NCBI RefSeq assembly: GCF_047238265.1
Contig: NZ_JBDFMM010000001.1
Coordinates: 620,001 to 684,000, forward strand
From: Paenibacillus_F sp047238265
GTDB taxonomy: Bacteria; Bacillota; Bacilli; Paenibacillales; NBRC-103111
Length of the DNA stretch: 64,000 nucleotides
Direction of reading: 5' to 3'
A program made the translations under genes and the position numbers. Below the pieces are notes generated by a model. It made no database searches, was not told where the DNA came from, and saw only the letters and a program-made list of their open reading frames with translations. Shown one piece after another: positions 39,571 to 49,138 of this stretch (positions within the stretch are counted from its first letter, which is position 1; every line of letters begins with the position of its first letter).

Positions 39571-41289
39571 GTGTTTAGTTTTCGCAGCAGCACTACAAGC
39601 ATGACAACCGGAGTCCGGCGGTTTCTGGCGACGGAAGCGCTGTACGGAATCGGAATCGGGCTGTATTCACTGGCCCTGAATCTTCACCTGCTGTCGCTTG
39701 GTGCAAGCGGAGGCCAGATCGCAAGCATTTCCGCCGTGGGTATTCTGATCATGGGGATCGGTGCGCTGCCCGCCGGGATGCTTGCGGGAAAAATCGGCCG
39801 CAAGCCCATGCTGTTGGCGGGCTCGATGCTCGTGGCCGCGGGAGCGGCCCTGTTCGCTGCCGGACGCAGCCTGCCGGTCTGGTATGCGGCCCAGGCGGTC
39901 GCGTCAGCCGGATTTATGTGTATCGAGACGACGGAAATCCAACTCTTGTTCCGGTACTGCCGTTCCCGCCGAGAGGAGAGCCGGGCTTTTCACGGGATGT
40001 TCGCCGTGTTTACCGCGTTTACGGGTCTCGGCAATCTGCTCGGGGGCATACTCTCCCGGGCGGACGCTTCGGCAGCAGGCCATGCCCCGTCGCTCTATGC
40101 TTCCGCGGTATGCATCGCGGTGCTGTCTCTGCTCCGCCTGCGGCTTCTGCCGGCGGAACGGGCGGCGGAAAGCGGCAGCGATGGCGGAGAGGCTTCGCCG
40201 GCGGCAGGCGGTCCCGGGGTCGATGACCTTTCGGCACCGGCGGTATCCGGTAGCGGACTGCGTCCCGGAGCCCAAGCCGCTGCGGGAGCCGCAAACGGTG
40301 ACTACGATGCAGCGGAAGCGGGCAGCAGGGGCCGTGACATCACGAATAAAGGTCCCGGAGACGGTGAACTTCCGGTACCGGCGTCAGCAGCGAAGACAGC
40401 CGAAAGCGGCACATACGCACCGGCCGACAGGGACGCGGTAAACGGGAGCGCGTCCGAAGCAAAGGATGCCAACCGTAACCGTGTCAGCGCTGATGCGGCA
40501 GCCGGAAACAGCGGCGAAGGGGAGAGACACGCGCTCCGCAAAGACCTGGCGAATACGCCTATACCCGGAAACAGCGACGCCGAGGAGCGGCATACGTCTC
40601 ACAAGAGTCCGGAGAAGCCGCCCCTGTCACGCGGAAAGCGGCCCTTGGAATCCCTGCCGCTTATGCCTCAGGCAATCCGCAGGCTGCTCCGCAACCGCTC
40701 GCTCTGGCTGCTCGCCTCCAACGCCTGCCTGATCGGATTCGTCTTCTCGTTCATCGGCCCGTTTATGAACGTGTATCTGAAATTCCGGGCGGCTTGGGGA
40801 GACGATCTGATTTCATACGTGTACACGGTCAACGGGCTCGTCCTGTTTGCCGCGTCGCTGGCCGCTCCCAAAATCATGGAGCGCTGGGGAGCCAAAGCCG
40901 CCTTTACAGGCGCGTTCCTCGGCAACGCGGGACTGGCTTTACTGCTTCTGATTGCGCAGCCGGCGCCGGTCTTCGCGGCCCTGCTCGTTCTCCGCAGCGG
41001 CAGCTTCTCGCTGCTCGGCAATCTCGTCGACAGTGAAACCATGTCCTCGCTGCGCGAAGAGGACCGCAATTTGTATGCGGGGATGCGGGCCGTTTTCCGC
41101 TGTGTCGGTTCGTCTCTGTCGACGATGACGGCGGGTTTTTTTATGAATGCAGGCGATTATCACACTCCGTTTCTTATTGCGGGCGTGCTGCTGATCGTGA
41201 ATTATATCTATTTCCGCAGCCGAGTGCTGCCTTTGATCACCAAACGCGACGACAATCTAAGGGGTGAGCCCCAAGCAGGAGGAGCATAG
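39571..41289 (+). CDS. MFS transporter with a large cytoplasmic-loop insertion
   Basis: A 572-residue membrane protein of about 12 helices. Motif A-like GKIGRKPMLLAG occurs after helix 2. The loop between helices 6 and 7 (residues about 196-356) is an Ala/Gly/Ser/Asp-rich, charged low-complexity stretch, which makes the protein about 150 residues longer than usual. GTG start with AGGAGA 11 bases upstream; the beta-galactosidase gene follows after 2 bases, so it is part of the galactoside operon. It may export or import a sugar; substrate unknown. Confidence 0.82.
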   Translation: MFSFRSSTTSMTTGVRRFLATEALYGIGIGLYSLALNLHLLSLGASGGQIASISAVGILIMGIGALPAGMLAGKIGRKPMLLAGSMLVAAGAALFAAGRSLPVWYAAQAVASAGFMCIETTEIQLLFRYCRSRREESRAFHGMFAVFTAFTGLGNLLGGILSRADASAAGHAPSLYASAVCIAVLSLLRLRLLPAERAAESGSDGGEASPAAGGPGVDDLSAPAVSGSGLRPGAQAAAGAANGDYDAAEAGSRGRDITNKGPGDGELPVPASAAKTAESGTYAPADRDAVNGSASEAKDANRNRVSADAAAGNSGEGERHALRKDLANTPIPGNSDAEERHTSHKSPEKPPLSRGKRPLESLPLMPQAIRRLLRNRSLWLLASNACLIGFVFSFIGPFMNVYLKFRAAWGDDLISYVYTVNGLVLFAASLAAPKIMERWGAKAAFTGAFLGNAGLALLLLIAQPAPVFAALLVLRSGSFSLLGNLVDSETMSSLREEDRNLYAGMRAVFRCVGSSLSTMTAGFFMNAGDYHTPFLIAGVLLIVNYIYFRSRVLPLITKRDDNLRGEPQAGGA

Positions 41290-41291
41290 AC

Positions 41292-44200
41292 ATGAAGGAA
41301 CTACATTTGCAGCGGCGGGATTGGGAAAATCTCGACGTGCTTGAGCGGGACCGCCTGCCGGCCCGGGCCAGTTTTATTCCCTACGGAGAAGAAAAAAAAG
41401 CTCTTACTTACGCCGAAGAACGTTCGGACCGGACGCTGCTTCTAAACGGCACGTGGGCTTTCCGTTACACGAATTCGCCCGAGGAAGCGCCGGCGGGATT
41501 TTATGAGCCGGAGTTCGACGCGGCCGCCTGGGACCGCCTTCCCGTGCCGAGCTGCTGGCAGCTTCACGGATACGGAGCCCCCCATTACACGGATTTGTAT
41601 TATCCGTTCCCGGTCGATCCTCCGCGTGTTCCCGCGGCTAATCCTACGGGCAGCTACCGGAGAGAGTTTACCCTGCCTGCAGGTTGGACGGACAAGGACG
41701 TGGTCATCCGGTTTCACGGAGTAGACAGCGCCTGCAACGTCTGGCTGAACGGGGAGTACGTCGGATACAGCGAAGGAAGCAGGCTGACGGCGGAATTTGA
41801 TTTATCGCCTTTTATACGCGGCGGCCGGAATGTTCTTGCCGTGCAGGTGTATCAGTGGTCGGCAGGAAGTTACCTGGAAGACCAGGATATGTGGTGGCTC
41901 AGCGGCATATTCCGCGATGTCGTTCTTGTGGCCCGGCCGAAGCTGCATCTGCAAAATGTCCGGGTACACGCCGGGTTGGATGAAGCATGCAGAAACGGAC
42001 TTCTCAGCGTGAAGGTGGCGGTAGCGAATGCCGCGGATACGGCTTCCCGTTCGTTCACTCTGGTCTGGAAACTCCGGGACCGTGAAGGCAGCCTCATCGT
42101 CTCGGGGGAAGAAAGCGGGACCGCAAACAACGGGGAAAGTGACGGCGCCGCCGAAAACGGGAAAGAGCGGTCACTTGCGATTGAAGCGGAAATCAAGGAA
42201 CCCCGCCAATGGTCCGCGGAAACGCCTTATTTATACGACCTGATCGTCACTCTGCTGGACGAAGAAGGGAAAGTACTTGAAACGACAGCGCTGAAAACCG
42301 GTTTCCGCCGCATCGAGGTCAAAGGCGGTCTCATGCTCGTAAACGGGAAAGCGATTCGTCTGCGCGGCGTGAACCGTCACGATCATCATCCCGATACGGG
42401 CAGAACCGTTACACCGGAGACGATGGAGCAGGATATCCGCATGATGAAACAGCACAACATCAATGCGGTGCGGACGGCCCACTATCCGAACGATCCGCGC
42501 TTTTACGACTTGTGCGACCGGTACGGCCTGTATGTCATGGACGAAACCGATTTGGAGACGCACGGCTTCGAGCTGATCGGGGACGCTAACCGGCTCAGCG
42601 GCGATCCCGCCTGGGAACATGCTTATGTGGACCGGATGCGGAGAATGGTCCTGCGGGACGAAAATCATCCTTCGATTATCATGTGGTCACTCGGCAATGA
42701 ATCCGGCTTCGGCTGCAATCACGAGGCGATGTACAAATGGTGCCGCTCTTACGATTCCACGAGGCTCGTTCACTACGAAGGAGACCGTGAAGGAAAAGCC
42801 TGCGATGTGTTCAGCACGATGTACTCGTCTCCCGAGAAAATGCGCGGGTTCGGGGAAATGAAGGAGCTGGACAAACCGCATATCTTGTGCGAGTACGCCC
42901 ATGCCATGGGGAACGGTCCCGGCGGGCTCGAACACTATGAGGAACTGTTCAGAACATATCCGAGGCTCCAGGGCGGATTCGTTTGGGAGTGGATCGATCA
43001 CGGACTGCGGCGGAAAAAAGCGGATGGCCGCGAATATTTCGCTTACGGCGGGGATTACGGCGATCAGCCGAACAACGGCAACTTTTGTATCGACGGACTT
43101 GTCACACCTGACCGCACGCCGTCTCCGGGTCTTTTGGAGTACAAGAAAACGATCGAACCGATATCTGTTGAGATCTCCGGATGGGAACCGGGCAAAAACC
43201 AAGGCAGCGCCGATCTGGTTATCCGGAACCATTACGATTTTATTTCCCTGCAAAATTTCCGCTGCACGTGGAAGCTGGAGGCGGACGGCCGCCTCGTCTG
43301 CGGAGGCCAGGCCGAGCTGCCGGACCTGGCTGCCGGAGAAGAAGGTACTCTTCGCATCGTTCTTCCCGTGCTGCCTGCAGACGAAGAAGGCTCCGCCGAA
43401 TACTGGCTGACCGTGCGCATCGTGCTGGCCTCACCGGCAGCCTGGGCGGAGGAAGGCCACGAGATTGCGTGGGCGCAGTTCCCGCTTCATGCCGTCTCCG
43501 AGAAGATGACGGGGGACCTAAGAGCGTCCGGGGAGCCGGAGCGTGATGCGACCGGGGCGGTGCTAAACTCCGCCGTCGCTTCTTCCACGGGAGCCTCTGC
43601 AAATCATGCAGACTCTCAAGCCGGATCTGTGGGGACATCCGCAGGTGCCCGCGGGAACGCAGCCGAACCGGCGGCTTTAAGCGGGGCTGCGGCGTCCGGC
43701 ATGGCGGCAGCCGCTCCGCAGGAGGCGCTTGGGCAGCATGATGCTGCCCGGACCGCCGCCGCTGACGCCATCCGGGTCGAAGAAGCGGACCGCGAGCTCA
43801 CCTTGACGGGAGCGGATTTCACGCTCGTCTTCGACCGCCGCCGGGGACGCATCGCCTCCTGGCGGCATGCGGGCAACCCGGTGATCGCCGAAGGCAGCGG
43901 ACCGCGGCTCGCCCTGTGGCGCGCCCCGATCGACAACGACATGTACGTTGTCGCCGACTGGCGCAAGGCGTGCGTGCATATGGCGGCCGACGATGTGCGC
44001 GGAAGCGGCTGGGAGCGCCTCACGGACGGCTCCGTCCGCGTGACCGTTTCCATCCGCACGGCACCGCCGGTGTACGCCTGGGGCTTCGCCTGCACGTGGG
44101 TCTACACCGTTCGCGCCGATGGAACGGTGGACCTGTCCGTGCAGGGCGAACCGGACGGCACGCCGCCTGAGATGCTCCCCCGCATCGGCCTGCGGATGGA

Positions 44201-44687
44201 GCTGCCCGGCAGCACCGACCGCGTGACCTGGTACGGGCTCGGTCCGGGAGAATCTTACCCGGACAGCAGACAAGCGGCGCGGATGGGCTTGTACGACTCG
44301 GCGGTCGACGACCTGCGCTTCCCGTACGTCAAGCCGCAGGAAAGCGGCAACCGTTCCGACGTGCGCTGGGCATACCTGCGCGGCGTGCAGGGCTCCGGGC
44401 TTATGGCGGCCGGCCGGCCGGCCTTTGACTTCGGAGCCAGCCGCTACACGCCGGAGGACCTAGAAGCGGCCCCGTACGAATGCGATCTGATTCCGCGGGA
44501 TTTTGTGACGCTTCACCTGGATTACAAGCAAAACGGGCTGGGCAGCAACAGCTGCGGACCGAAGCAGCTTCCGCCGCATGTGCTGGAACCGCAGGCTTTT
44601 CAGTTTGCGGTAAGGCTTAAGCCGCTAGCCGGCGATGCGCATCCTGAACAGACAGCTGAGGATCTTCGCTCCGGCGGCTTAAGCTGA
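41292..44687 (+). CDS. lacZ: GH2 beta-galactosidase (LacZ type) with a low-complexity insertion
   Basis: An 1131-residue cytoplasmic enzyme hydrolysing beta-galactosides. Jelly-roll, Ig-like and TIM-barrel domains are followed by the large C-terminal domain. The acid/base Glu470 is in WSLGNESGFG and the nucleophile Glu534 in CEYAHAMGN. Residues about 744-831, at the entry to the last domain, are an Ala/Gly/Ser-rich insertion. AGGAGG precedes the ATG. Last gene of the sugar locus; a terminator follows. Confidence 0.95.
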   Translation: MKELHLQRRDWENLDVLERDRLPARASFIPYGEEKKALTYAEERSDRTLLLNGTWAFRYTNSPEEAPAGFYEPEFDAAAWDRLPVPSCWQLHGYGAPHYTDLYYPFPVDPPRVPAANPTGSYRREFTLPAGWTDKDVVIRFHGVDSACNVWLNGEYVGYSEGSRLTAEFDLSPFIRGGRNVLAVQVYQWSAGSYLEDQDMWWLSGIFRDVVLVARPKLHLQNVRVHAGLDEACRNGLLSVKVAVANAADTASRSFTLVWKLRDREGSLIVSGEESGTANNGESDGAAENGKERSLAIEAEIKEPRQWSAETPYLYDLIVTLLDEEGKVLETTALKTGFRRIEVKGGLMLVNGKAIRLRGVNRHDHHPDTGRTVTPETMEQDIRMMKQHNINAVRTAHYPNDPRFYDLCDRYGLYVMDETDLETHGFELIGDANRLSGDPAWEHAYVDRMRRMVLRDENHPSIIMWSLGNESGFGCNHEAMYKWCRSYDSTRLVHYEGDREGKACDVFSTMYSSPEKMRGFGEMKELDKPHILCEYAHAMGNGPGGLEHYEELFRTYPRLQGGFVWEWIDHGLRRKKADGREYFAYGGDYGDQPNNGNFCIDGLVTPDRTPSPGLLEYKKTIEPISVEISGWEPGKNQGSADLVIRNHYDFISLQNFRCTWKLEADGRLVCGGQAELPDLAAGEEGTLRIVLPVLPADEEGSAEYWLTVRIVLASPAAWAEEGHEIAWAQFPLHAVSEKMTGDLRASGEPERDATGAVLNSAVASSTGASANHADSQAGSVGTSAGARGNAAEPAALSGAAASGMAAAAPQEALGQHDAARTAAADAIRVEEADRELTLTGADFTLVFDRRRGRIASWRHAGNPVIAEGSGPRLALWRAPIDNDMYVVADWRKACVHMAADDVRGSGWERLTDGSVRVTVSIRTAPPVYAWGFACTWVYTVRADGTVDLSVQGEPDGTPPEMLPRIGLRMELPGSTDRVTWYGLGPGESYPDSRQAARMGLYDSAVDDLRFPYVKPQESGNRSDVRWAYLRGVQGSGLMAAGRPAFDFGASRYTPEDLEAAPYECDLIPRDFVTLHLDYKQNGLGSNSCGPKQLPPHVLEPQAFQFAVRLKPLAGDAHPEQTAEDLRSGGLS

Positions 44688-44708
44688 GCAAGCCCCCTTT
44701 CATACCAA

Positions 44709-44748
44709 ACACGTCCTATGCTCCTGTGAGCAAGGGCGTGTTTTTTTC
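44709..44748 (+). terminator. Rho-independent terminator of the galactoside locus
   Basis: ACACGTCC pairs with GGGCGTGT (one G-U), inner GCTC/GAGC stem, then T7. Confidence 0.85.
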
Positions 44749-45137
44749 GTCCATAACCATTAATGTGCTGCCTGCGTTTACTTTGGATAAGAGGGTCTCG
44801 GCAGGCTGTCGCGCATTGCCGTAACACGTGCCTGTGATTTGCGCGATGTCGGAAAATTAAGGTCATGTACCCATCGTGAATTTGAGGCAGCTCGCGGTTC
44901 ACGTCATTACAAGACGCGGCTTAACACAACCACTATGAAAGTCTTGCCCACGAAAGCGAATTTATGTTCCTGTATCATGTTCATAGACATGAATCTAGTG
45001 ATCCGGATACGGCCTCAGCTTTTTAAGCATGAACACCGAAATCCTTGATTTTTCGGGGAAAAACGCGGTTTTAATCGTCAGAAAAAGCATGCCCATATAG
45101 CGGAAATTTCTAGGATATTTTGGATAGAAGAAAAAGC
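44749..45137. other. Gene-free gap before the second tRNA cluster
   Basis: About 390 bp with no credible gene or repeat. I see nothing in it beyond the tRNA promoter that follows. Confidence 0.6.
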
Positions 45138-45165
45138 TTGTAATCTTTTAAATTTCTGATACAAT
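45138..45165 (+). promoter_or_regulatory. Promoter of the second tRNA cluster
   Basis: TTGTAA (45138-45143), 16-base spacer, TACAAT (45160-45165), then CTTGTCG as in the other tRNA promoters. Confidence 0.75.
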
Positions 45166-45196
45166 AATCCTTGTCGCCAAAAAAGACAAACATCAT

Positions 45197-45268
45197 GGCC
45201 CGTTGGTCAAGGGGTTAAGACACCTCCCTTTCACGGAGGTAACAGGGGTTCGAATCCCCTACGGGTCA
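45197..45268 (+). tRNA. tRNA-Glu (TTC)
   Basis: Same body as the copy at 11916; CCA not encoded. Confidence 0.98.
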
Positions 45269-45290
45269 TTCTATTCCTACTACAAAAGAT

Positions 45291-45366
45291 GGACGCTTAG
45301 CTCAGCTGGGAGAGCATCTGCCTTACAAGCAGAGGGTCGGCGGTTCGATCCCGTCAGCGTCCACCA
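45291..45366 (+). tRNA. tRNA-Val (TAC)
   Basis: Acceptor GGACGCT/AGCGTCC, anticodon loop CTTACAA, encoded CCA. Confidence 0.98.
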
Positions 45367-45422
45367 TCCAGATTTTATGAGTCCGACCATCATAATTTTC
45401 CTGGGATGAGGGAATACTACTT

Positions 45423-45499
45423 GGAGCTGTGGTGTAGAGGCCTAACATGCCTGCCTGTCACGCAGGAGACCGCGGGTTCGAATCCCGTCAGCTCCGCCA
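45423..45499 (+). tRNA. tRNA-Asp (GTC)
   Basis: Acceptor GGAGCTG/CAGCTCC, anticodon loop CTGTCAC, encoded CCA. Confidence 0.98.
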
Positions 45500-45562
45500 T
45501 TTAAGTTTTACAACCGTTCATCGATCCCGCATATTCCGATTGGGTTGGTGCAAACCATGCAA

Positions 45563-45638
<76 letters not shown>

Positions 45639-45655
45639 TTTAGACAACCTTATAT

Positions 45656-45731
<76 letters not shown>

Positions 45732-45738
45732 GTTTCAT

Positions 45739-45824
45739 GGAGGCTTAGCGAAGTGGCCAAACGCAGCAGACTGTAAATCTGTTCTCTGACGAGTTCGGTG
45801 GTTCGAATCCATCAGCCTCCACCA
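45739..45824 (+). tRNA. tRNA-Tyr (GTA)
   Basis: Type II; acceptor GGAGGCT/AGCCTCC, anticodon loop CTGTAAA, encoded CCA. Confidence 0.98.
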
Positions 45825-45832
45825 GTTTTTAA

Positions 45833-45905
45833 GAGCCATTAGCTCAGTTGGTAGAGCACCTGACTTTTAATCAGGGTGTCGAAGGTTCGAGTCCTTCATG
45901 GCTCA
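45833..45905 (+). tRNA. tRNA-Lys (TTT)
   Basis: Identical to the copy at 11994; CCA not encoded. Confidence 0.98.
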
Positions 45906-45922
45906 CTTTTCAAGTGTCTTAT

Positions 45923-46007
45923 GCGGTCGTGGTGGAACGGCAGACACGCTATCTTGAGGGGGTAGTGCCCAATGGGCGTGAGGGTTCAAATCCCTCCGAC
46001 CGCACCA
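45923..46007 (+). tRNA. tRNA-Leu (GAG)
   Basis: Same body as the copy at 12084, here with encoded CCA. Confidence 0.95.
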
Positions 46008-46019
46008 TCAAATCCTCAT

Positions 46020-46103
46020 GCGGACATGGCGGAATTGGCAGACGCGCTAGATTCAGGTTCTAGTGGTGTAACAGCCGTGGAGGTTCGAGTCCTCTTGTCC
46101 GCA
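46020..46103 (+). tRNA. tRNA-Leu (CAG)
   Basis: Type II; acceptor GCGGACA/TGTCCGC, anticodon stem CTAGA/TCTAG with loop TTCAGGT. CCA not encoded. Confidence 0.95.
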
Positions 46104-46123
46104 TCACGCATCAACAACGAAGA

Positions 46124-46150
46124 AAGCCTTGAGCAATCAAGGCTTTTTTT
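46124..46150 (+). terminator. Terminator of the second tRNA cluster
   Basis: AAGCCTTGA-GCAA-TCAAGGCTT perfect stem-loop followed by T tract. Confidence 0.92.
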
Positions 46151-46244
46151 GTTTTTTCTTTAAACGGCAGGAATAGGATAAAGAGGTTTGTTTTGTTTGT
46201 TTTCGTTCGAATGAACATTTTCATACCTAAAGGGAAGTGCTTTC

Positions 46245-46253
46245 TGTTATAAT
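46245..46253 (+). promoter_or_regulatory. Extended -10 promoter upstream of kdgK
   Basis: TGTTATAAT, an extended -10 element. The kdgK leader would be about 220 nt. A 40-codon frame (46322-46444) in it lacks a good ribosome site; the rest of this 375-bp gap shows nothing else. Confidence 0.55.
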
Positions 46254-46478
46254 GTAAAGAGGAAGAAGCCTTCTTATTATAAAAGTTCGTAAGCGGGTCA
46301 TTTTCCGGTAAGGACTCTAAGATGAGATACAAACCTTTGCATTCCTCCCCTAAGGATTCTGCTGCGCATCCGTGTGCGAACGAGGTCTTTTTCGGGAAGC
46401 AAATAAACAAGCATGGCCGGGTGCCGCCTGTGGATAATGCCTGAGCCTGCAAGAATCTAACGGCGAGGTGGATGAACG

Positions 46479-47453
46479 ATGGAGCAAGGCAAGGAGCAGT
46501 CCCCTATTTATCCGGATGTGGTGACTTTCGGGGAGTCGATGGCTCTACTGATGCCCGATTCAGGAAAAGGAATTGAATATTCACCGCAGCTCACCGCTTC
46601 GTTCGGGGGGGCCGAAAGCAACGTGGCGATCGGTCTTGCACGGCTCGGGCATCGTGTCGGATGGTTCGGACGCTTGGGGAAAGATCCCTTCGGCCGGATG
46701 GTGGTCAAAAAAATACGCGGCGAAGGCGTGGACGTCTCCAGAGCCGTGCTTTCGTCCGAGGCGCCGACGGGGCTGATGCTTCGTGAAGCGGTATCGGGTA
46801 AAGCCTCCGTCTACTATTACCGTAAAAATTCGGCCATGAGCCTCATGAAGGCGGACGATCTCGATGAGGATTATATAGCTCGAGCCAAAATTTTGCATAT
46901 AACCGGCATCACGCCCGCGCTGAGCGAAAGCTGCAAAGAAGCGGTCATCGCCGCTGTCCGCACGGCCAAACGGCACGGGGTGAAAGTCTGCTTCGATCCG
47001 AACCTGCGGCTTAAGCTGTGGGGAATCGGAGAAGCCAGAGAGACTTTGCTTGCCCTCGCGGAGGAGGCCGATTATTTTCTACCCGGTCTGGATGAGCTTC
47101 AGCTCCTTTACGAGACGGAAGATTTTGACGGGATTGTCGGGAGGCTGAGCAAGCTTCGTGCCGTGACCGTGCTTAAAGGCGGCGACAACGAAACGTTCCT
47201 GATCGAGGGCGGCCGGGTGGCCTCCGTTCCTTTTGTTAAAGCGGAGCGGGTCGTTGACACGATCGGAGCCGGAGACGGTTTCTGTGCCGGTTTCCTGTCC
47301 GGCATTCTGCAGGGCAGAAGCCACCTGGAGGCGGTGGAACTGGGCAGTCTGCTCGGCTCGCTGGTCGTTCAGGCTCCGGGAGACTGGGAGGGCCTGCCGA
47401 CGCGTGAGGAAGTCGATGCCGTGCTTCAGGGAAGTCGTCATATCGAGCGCTGA
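46479..47453 (+). CDS. kdgK: 2-dehydro-3-deoxygluconokinase (PfkB family)
   Basis: A 324-residue ribokinase-family sugar kinase phosphorylating 2-keto-3-deoxygluconate to KDPG. The N-terminal GESMALLMPDSGKG, the substrate segment FGGAESNVAIGLARLG and the C-terminal anion hole with catalytic Asp (DTIGAGDGFCAGF) are all present. Specificity is inferred mainly from the KDPG aldolase gene 124 bases downstream. The start is ATG 46479, with GCGAGGTGGATG upstream. Confidence 0.88.
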   Translation: MEQGKEQSPIYPDVVTFGESMALLMPDSGKGIEYSPQLTASFGGAESNVAIGLARLGHRVGWFGRLGKDPFGRMVVKKIRGEGVDVSRAVLSSEAPTGLMLREAVSGKASVYYYRKNSAMSLMKADDLDEDYIARAKILHITGITPALSESCKEAVIAAVRTAKRHGVKVCFDPNLRLKLWGIGEARETLLALAEEADYFLPGLDELQLLYETEDFDGIVGRLSKLRAVTVLKGGDNETFLIEGGRVASVPFVKAERVVDTIGAGDGFCAGFLSGILQGRSHLEAVELGSLLGSLVVQAPGDWEGLPTREEVDAVLQGSRHIER

Positions 47454-47576
47454 AGACGGCCGCGGCGCTTGCAGCCGCCGAGTATAGGGGCGGACGCCAG
47501 CCAAGATAGAGGCGAATCCGCAGTGACTGAATTGCGGAAACTGATTTTACCGATAGAGAGAGGATGAACTGACCCC

Positions 47577-48248
47577 ATGAAAAAAATACAGCTGATTAAA
47601 AAAATTACGGAACAAGGCGTAGTCGCCGTTCTGAGAGGCAAAACGCCGGACGAAGTCGTCGAAGCCGCCGAGCAGGCCATCGAAGGCGGCATTAAAGTCA
47701 TCGAAGTGACGATGACGGTGCCGTTCGCGCTCCAGGCCATTGAAAAACTCGCCAAGACCTACAGCAGTACGACGCAGGACGCGTCCAAATTCGCGATTAT
47801 CGGTGTAGGTACCGTTCTGGACCCGGAAACGGCGAGAGCAGCCATTCTAAGCGGCTCGGAGTTCGTGGTAGGGCCTTCCCTGAATCCGGCGACCGTGGCG
47901 CTCTGCAACCGGTACCGCGTGCCGGTAATGCCGGGCACGATGACCGTCAAGGAGATCCAGGAAGCGCTGGAGCTGGGCGTAGACATCGTGAAGCTGTTCC
48001 CGGGGAACTTGTACGAGCCGTCCGTGATCAAGGCGATCAAAGGGCCACTGCCGCAGGCTAACATCATGCCGACCGGGGGCGTGTCCCTCGACAATCTTGC
48101 CGATTGGATCAAAGCGGGAGCGGTCGCCGTCGGAATCGGTTCGGACCTGACGACGGAAGCGTCCAAAACCGGCGATTTCAGCCTGATCGCGAAGAAAGCG
48201 GCCCAGTACACGCAGGCTTTCAAAGAAGCGAAAGCGGCTCTTTCTTAA
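47577..48248 (+). CDS. kdgA: KDPG/KHG aldolase
   Basis: A 223-residue class I aldolase splitting 2-dehydro-3-deoxy-6-phosphogluconate to pyruvate and glyceraldehyde 3-phosphate. GVVAVLRG (N-terminal Glu/Arg region), the Schiff-base lysine in DIVKLFPG and the phosphate-binding MPTGGVSLDN are recognisable. GAGAGGA precedes the ATG. With kdgK it completes the lower part of pectin/glucuronate breakdown; upper-pathway genes are not in the window. Confidence 0.94.
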   Translation: MKKIQLIKKITEQGVVAVLRGKTPDEVVEAAEQAIEGGIKVIEVTMTVPFALQAIEKLAKTYSSTTQDASKFAIIGVGTVLDPETARAAILSGSEFVVGPSLNPATVALCNRYRVPVMPGTMTVKEIQEALELGVDIVKLFPGNLYEPSVIKAIKGPLPQANIMPTGGVSLDNLADWIKAGAVAVGIGSDLTTEASKTGDFSLIAKKAAQYTQAFKEAKAALS

Positions 48249-48435
48249 GGCAACCGGCGTGTAGGATGTGCGGAGCCGGTTGAACGGCGTGTTCATGTGC
48301 CTCTATCCAGCGCGTCCGGAGCTTTGCATGGTATGAAGAGAGCAGATTGGGAGCTTTTGCGCGATGTGTTGACCATCGTCATGTGACGTAAGCACCGATA
48401 GAGCAGGCTAGTCGTGCCATTCAGGCGAAGAAGAA

Positions 48436-48462
48436 GGATCGGAGAAGCCTCCGGTCCTTTTT
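48436..48462 (+). terminator. Rho-independent terminator after kdgK-kdgA
   Basis: GGATCGGAG-AAGC-CTCCGGTCC (one G-U) followed by T6. The rest of 48249-48609 holds the next tRNA promoter only. Confidence 0.85.
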
Positions 48463-48539
48463 TATGTGCGGAAATGAAGGGTTTTTCCCTGTTTATTAAA
48501 GGTGTAAAAAATTGGATTGAAATTTGGGTGGAAAAAGGA

Positions 48540-48568
48540 TTGAGTTTTTATGAATTATTTGTTATGAT
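48540..48568 (+). promoter_or_regulatory. Promoter of the tRNA-Gly pair
   Basis: TTGAGT (48540-48545), 17-base spacer, TATGAT (48563-48568), then CTTGTCG as at the other tRNA promoters. Confidence 0.75.
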
Positions 48569-48609
48569 ATCTCTTGTCGATTCGGAAATGATTCGGACGA
48601 AAAGTTTTG

Positions 48610-48683
48610 CGGAAGTGGCTCAGCGGTAGAGCATCGCCTTGCCAAGGCGAGGGTCGCGGGTTCGATTCCCGTCTTCCGCTCCA
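48610..48683 (+). tRNA. tRNA-Gly (GCC)
   Basis: Acceptor GCGGAAG/CTTCCGC, anticodon loop TTGCCAA, encoded CCA. Confidence 0.98.
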
Positions 48684-48692
48684 AACACCTTT

Positions 48693-48763
48693 GCGGGTGT
48701 AGTTCAATGGTAGAACTCCAGCCTTCCAAGCTGGTAGCGTGGGTTCGATTCCCATCACCCGCT
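48693..48763 (+). tRNA. tRNA-Gly (TCC)
   Basis: Acceptor GCGGGTG/CACCCGC, anticodon loop CTTCCAA; CCA not encoded. Confidence 0.97.
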
Positions 48764-48780
48764 TACAAAAAACCTAAAAC

Positions 48781-48812
48781 AAAAACCCCTTGCCTAGCAA
48801 GGGGTTTTTGTT
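48781..48812 (+). terminator. Terminator after tRNA-Gly
   Basis: AAAAACCCCTTGC-CTA-GCAAGGGGTTTTT, able to act in both directions. Confidence 0.9.
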
Positions 48813-49138
48813 TATTTATAAACCATAACAATGAAGAATAGATCTTCTGACTAATTGGTAACCTCACTTCTAATAGTTTTAGTTTAATGATTCGCTTATA
48901 GACGATAACTCTAGAATCTAATGTCTTGACTCTTTATATTTTCATGGAAATTAACTACTCTATGTCAATTTAGAGAGAAACTTTTTTGTTTGTATAGAGT
49001 ACAAAATATGGAAAACAAATTAAAAGTTACCATAAAGAAAAGTGGTGTTTTGTTACTCTCAATATATTCTTAGTTGTTATTGTAAATAATGCGATGCCAC
49101 ATGTTATATAAAATACGAGTATTGAAGGAGAATAAACC
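48813..49138. other. AT-rich upstream region of the secreted-protein gene
   Basis: Markedly AT-rich compared with the rest of the window. It holds TTTGTA-N5-TACAAA (48989-49005), a candidate operator, and a TTGTAA/TTATAT promoter-like pair near 49080-49115. No gene. Confidence 0.5.

Noticed and set aside
46208..46221. SOS-box-like GTTCGAATGAAC
   Set aside because: The half sites are in the reverse order (GTTC-N4-GAAC), unlike the Bacillus LexA box.
46322..46444. 40-codon frame in the kdgK leader
   Set aside because: Weak ribosome site and no recognisable features; kept only as a remark.
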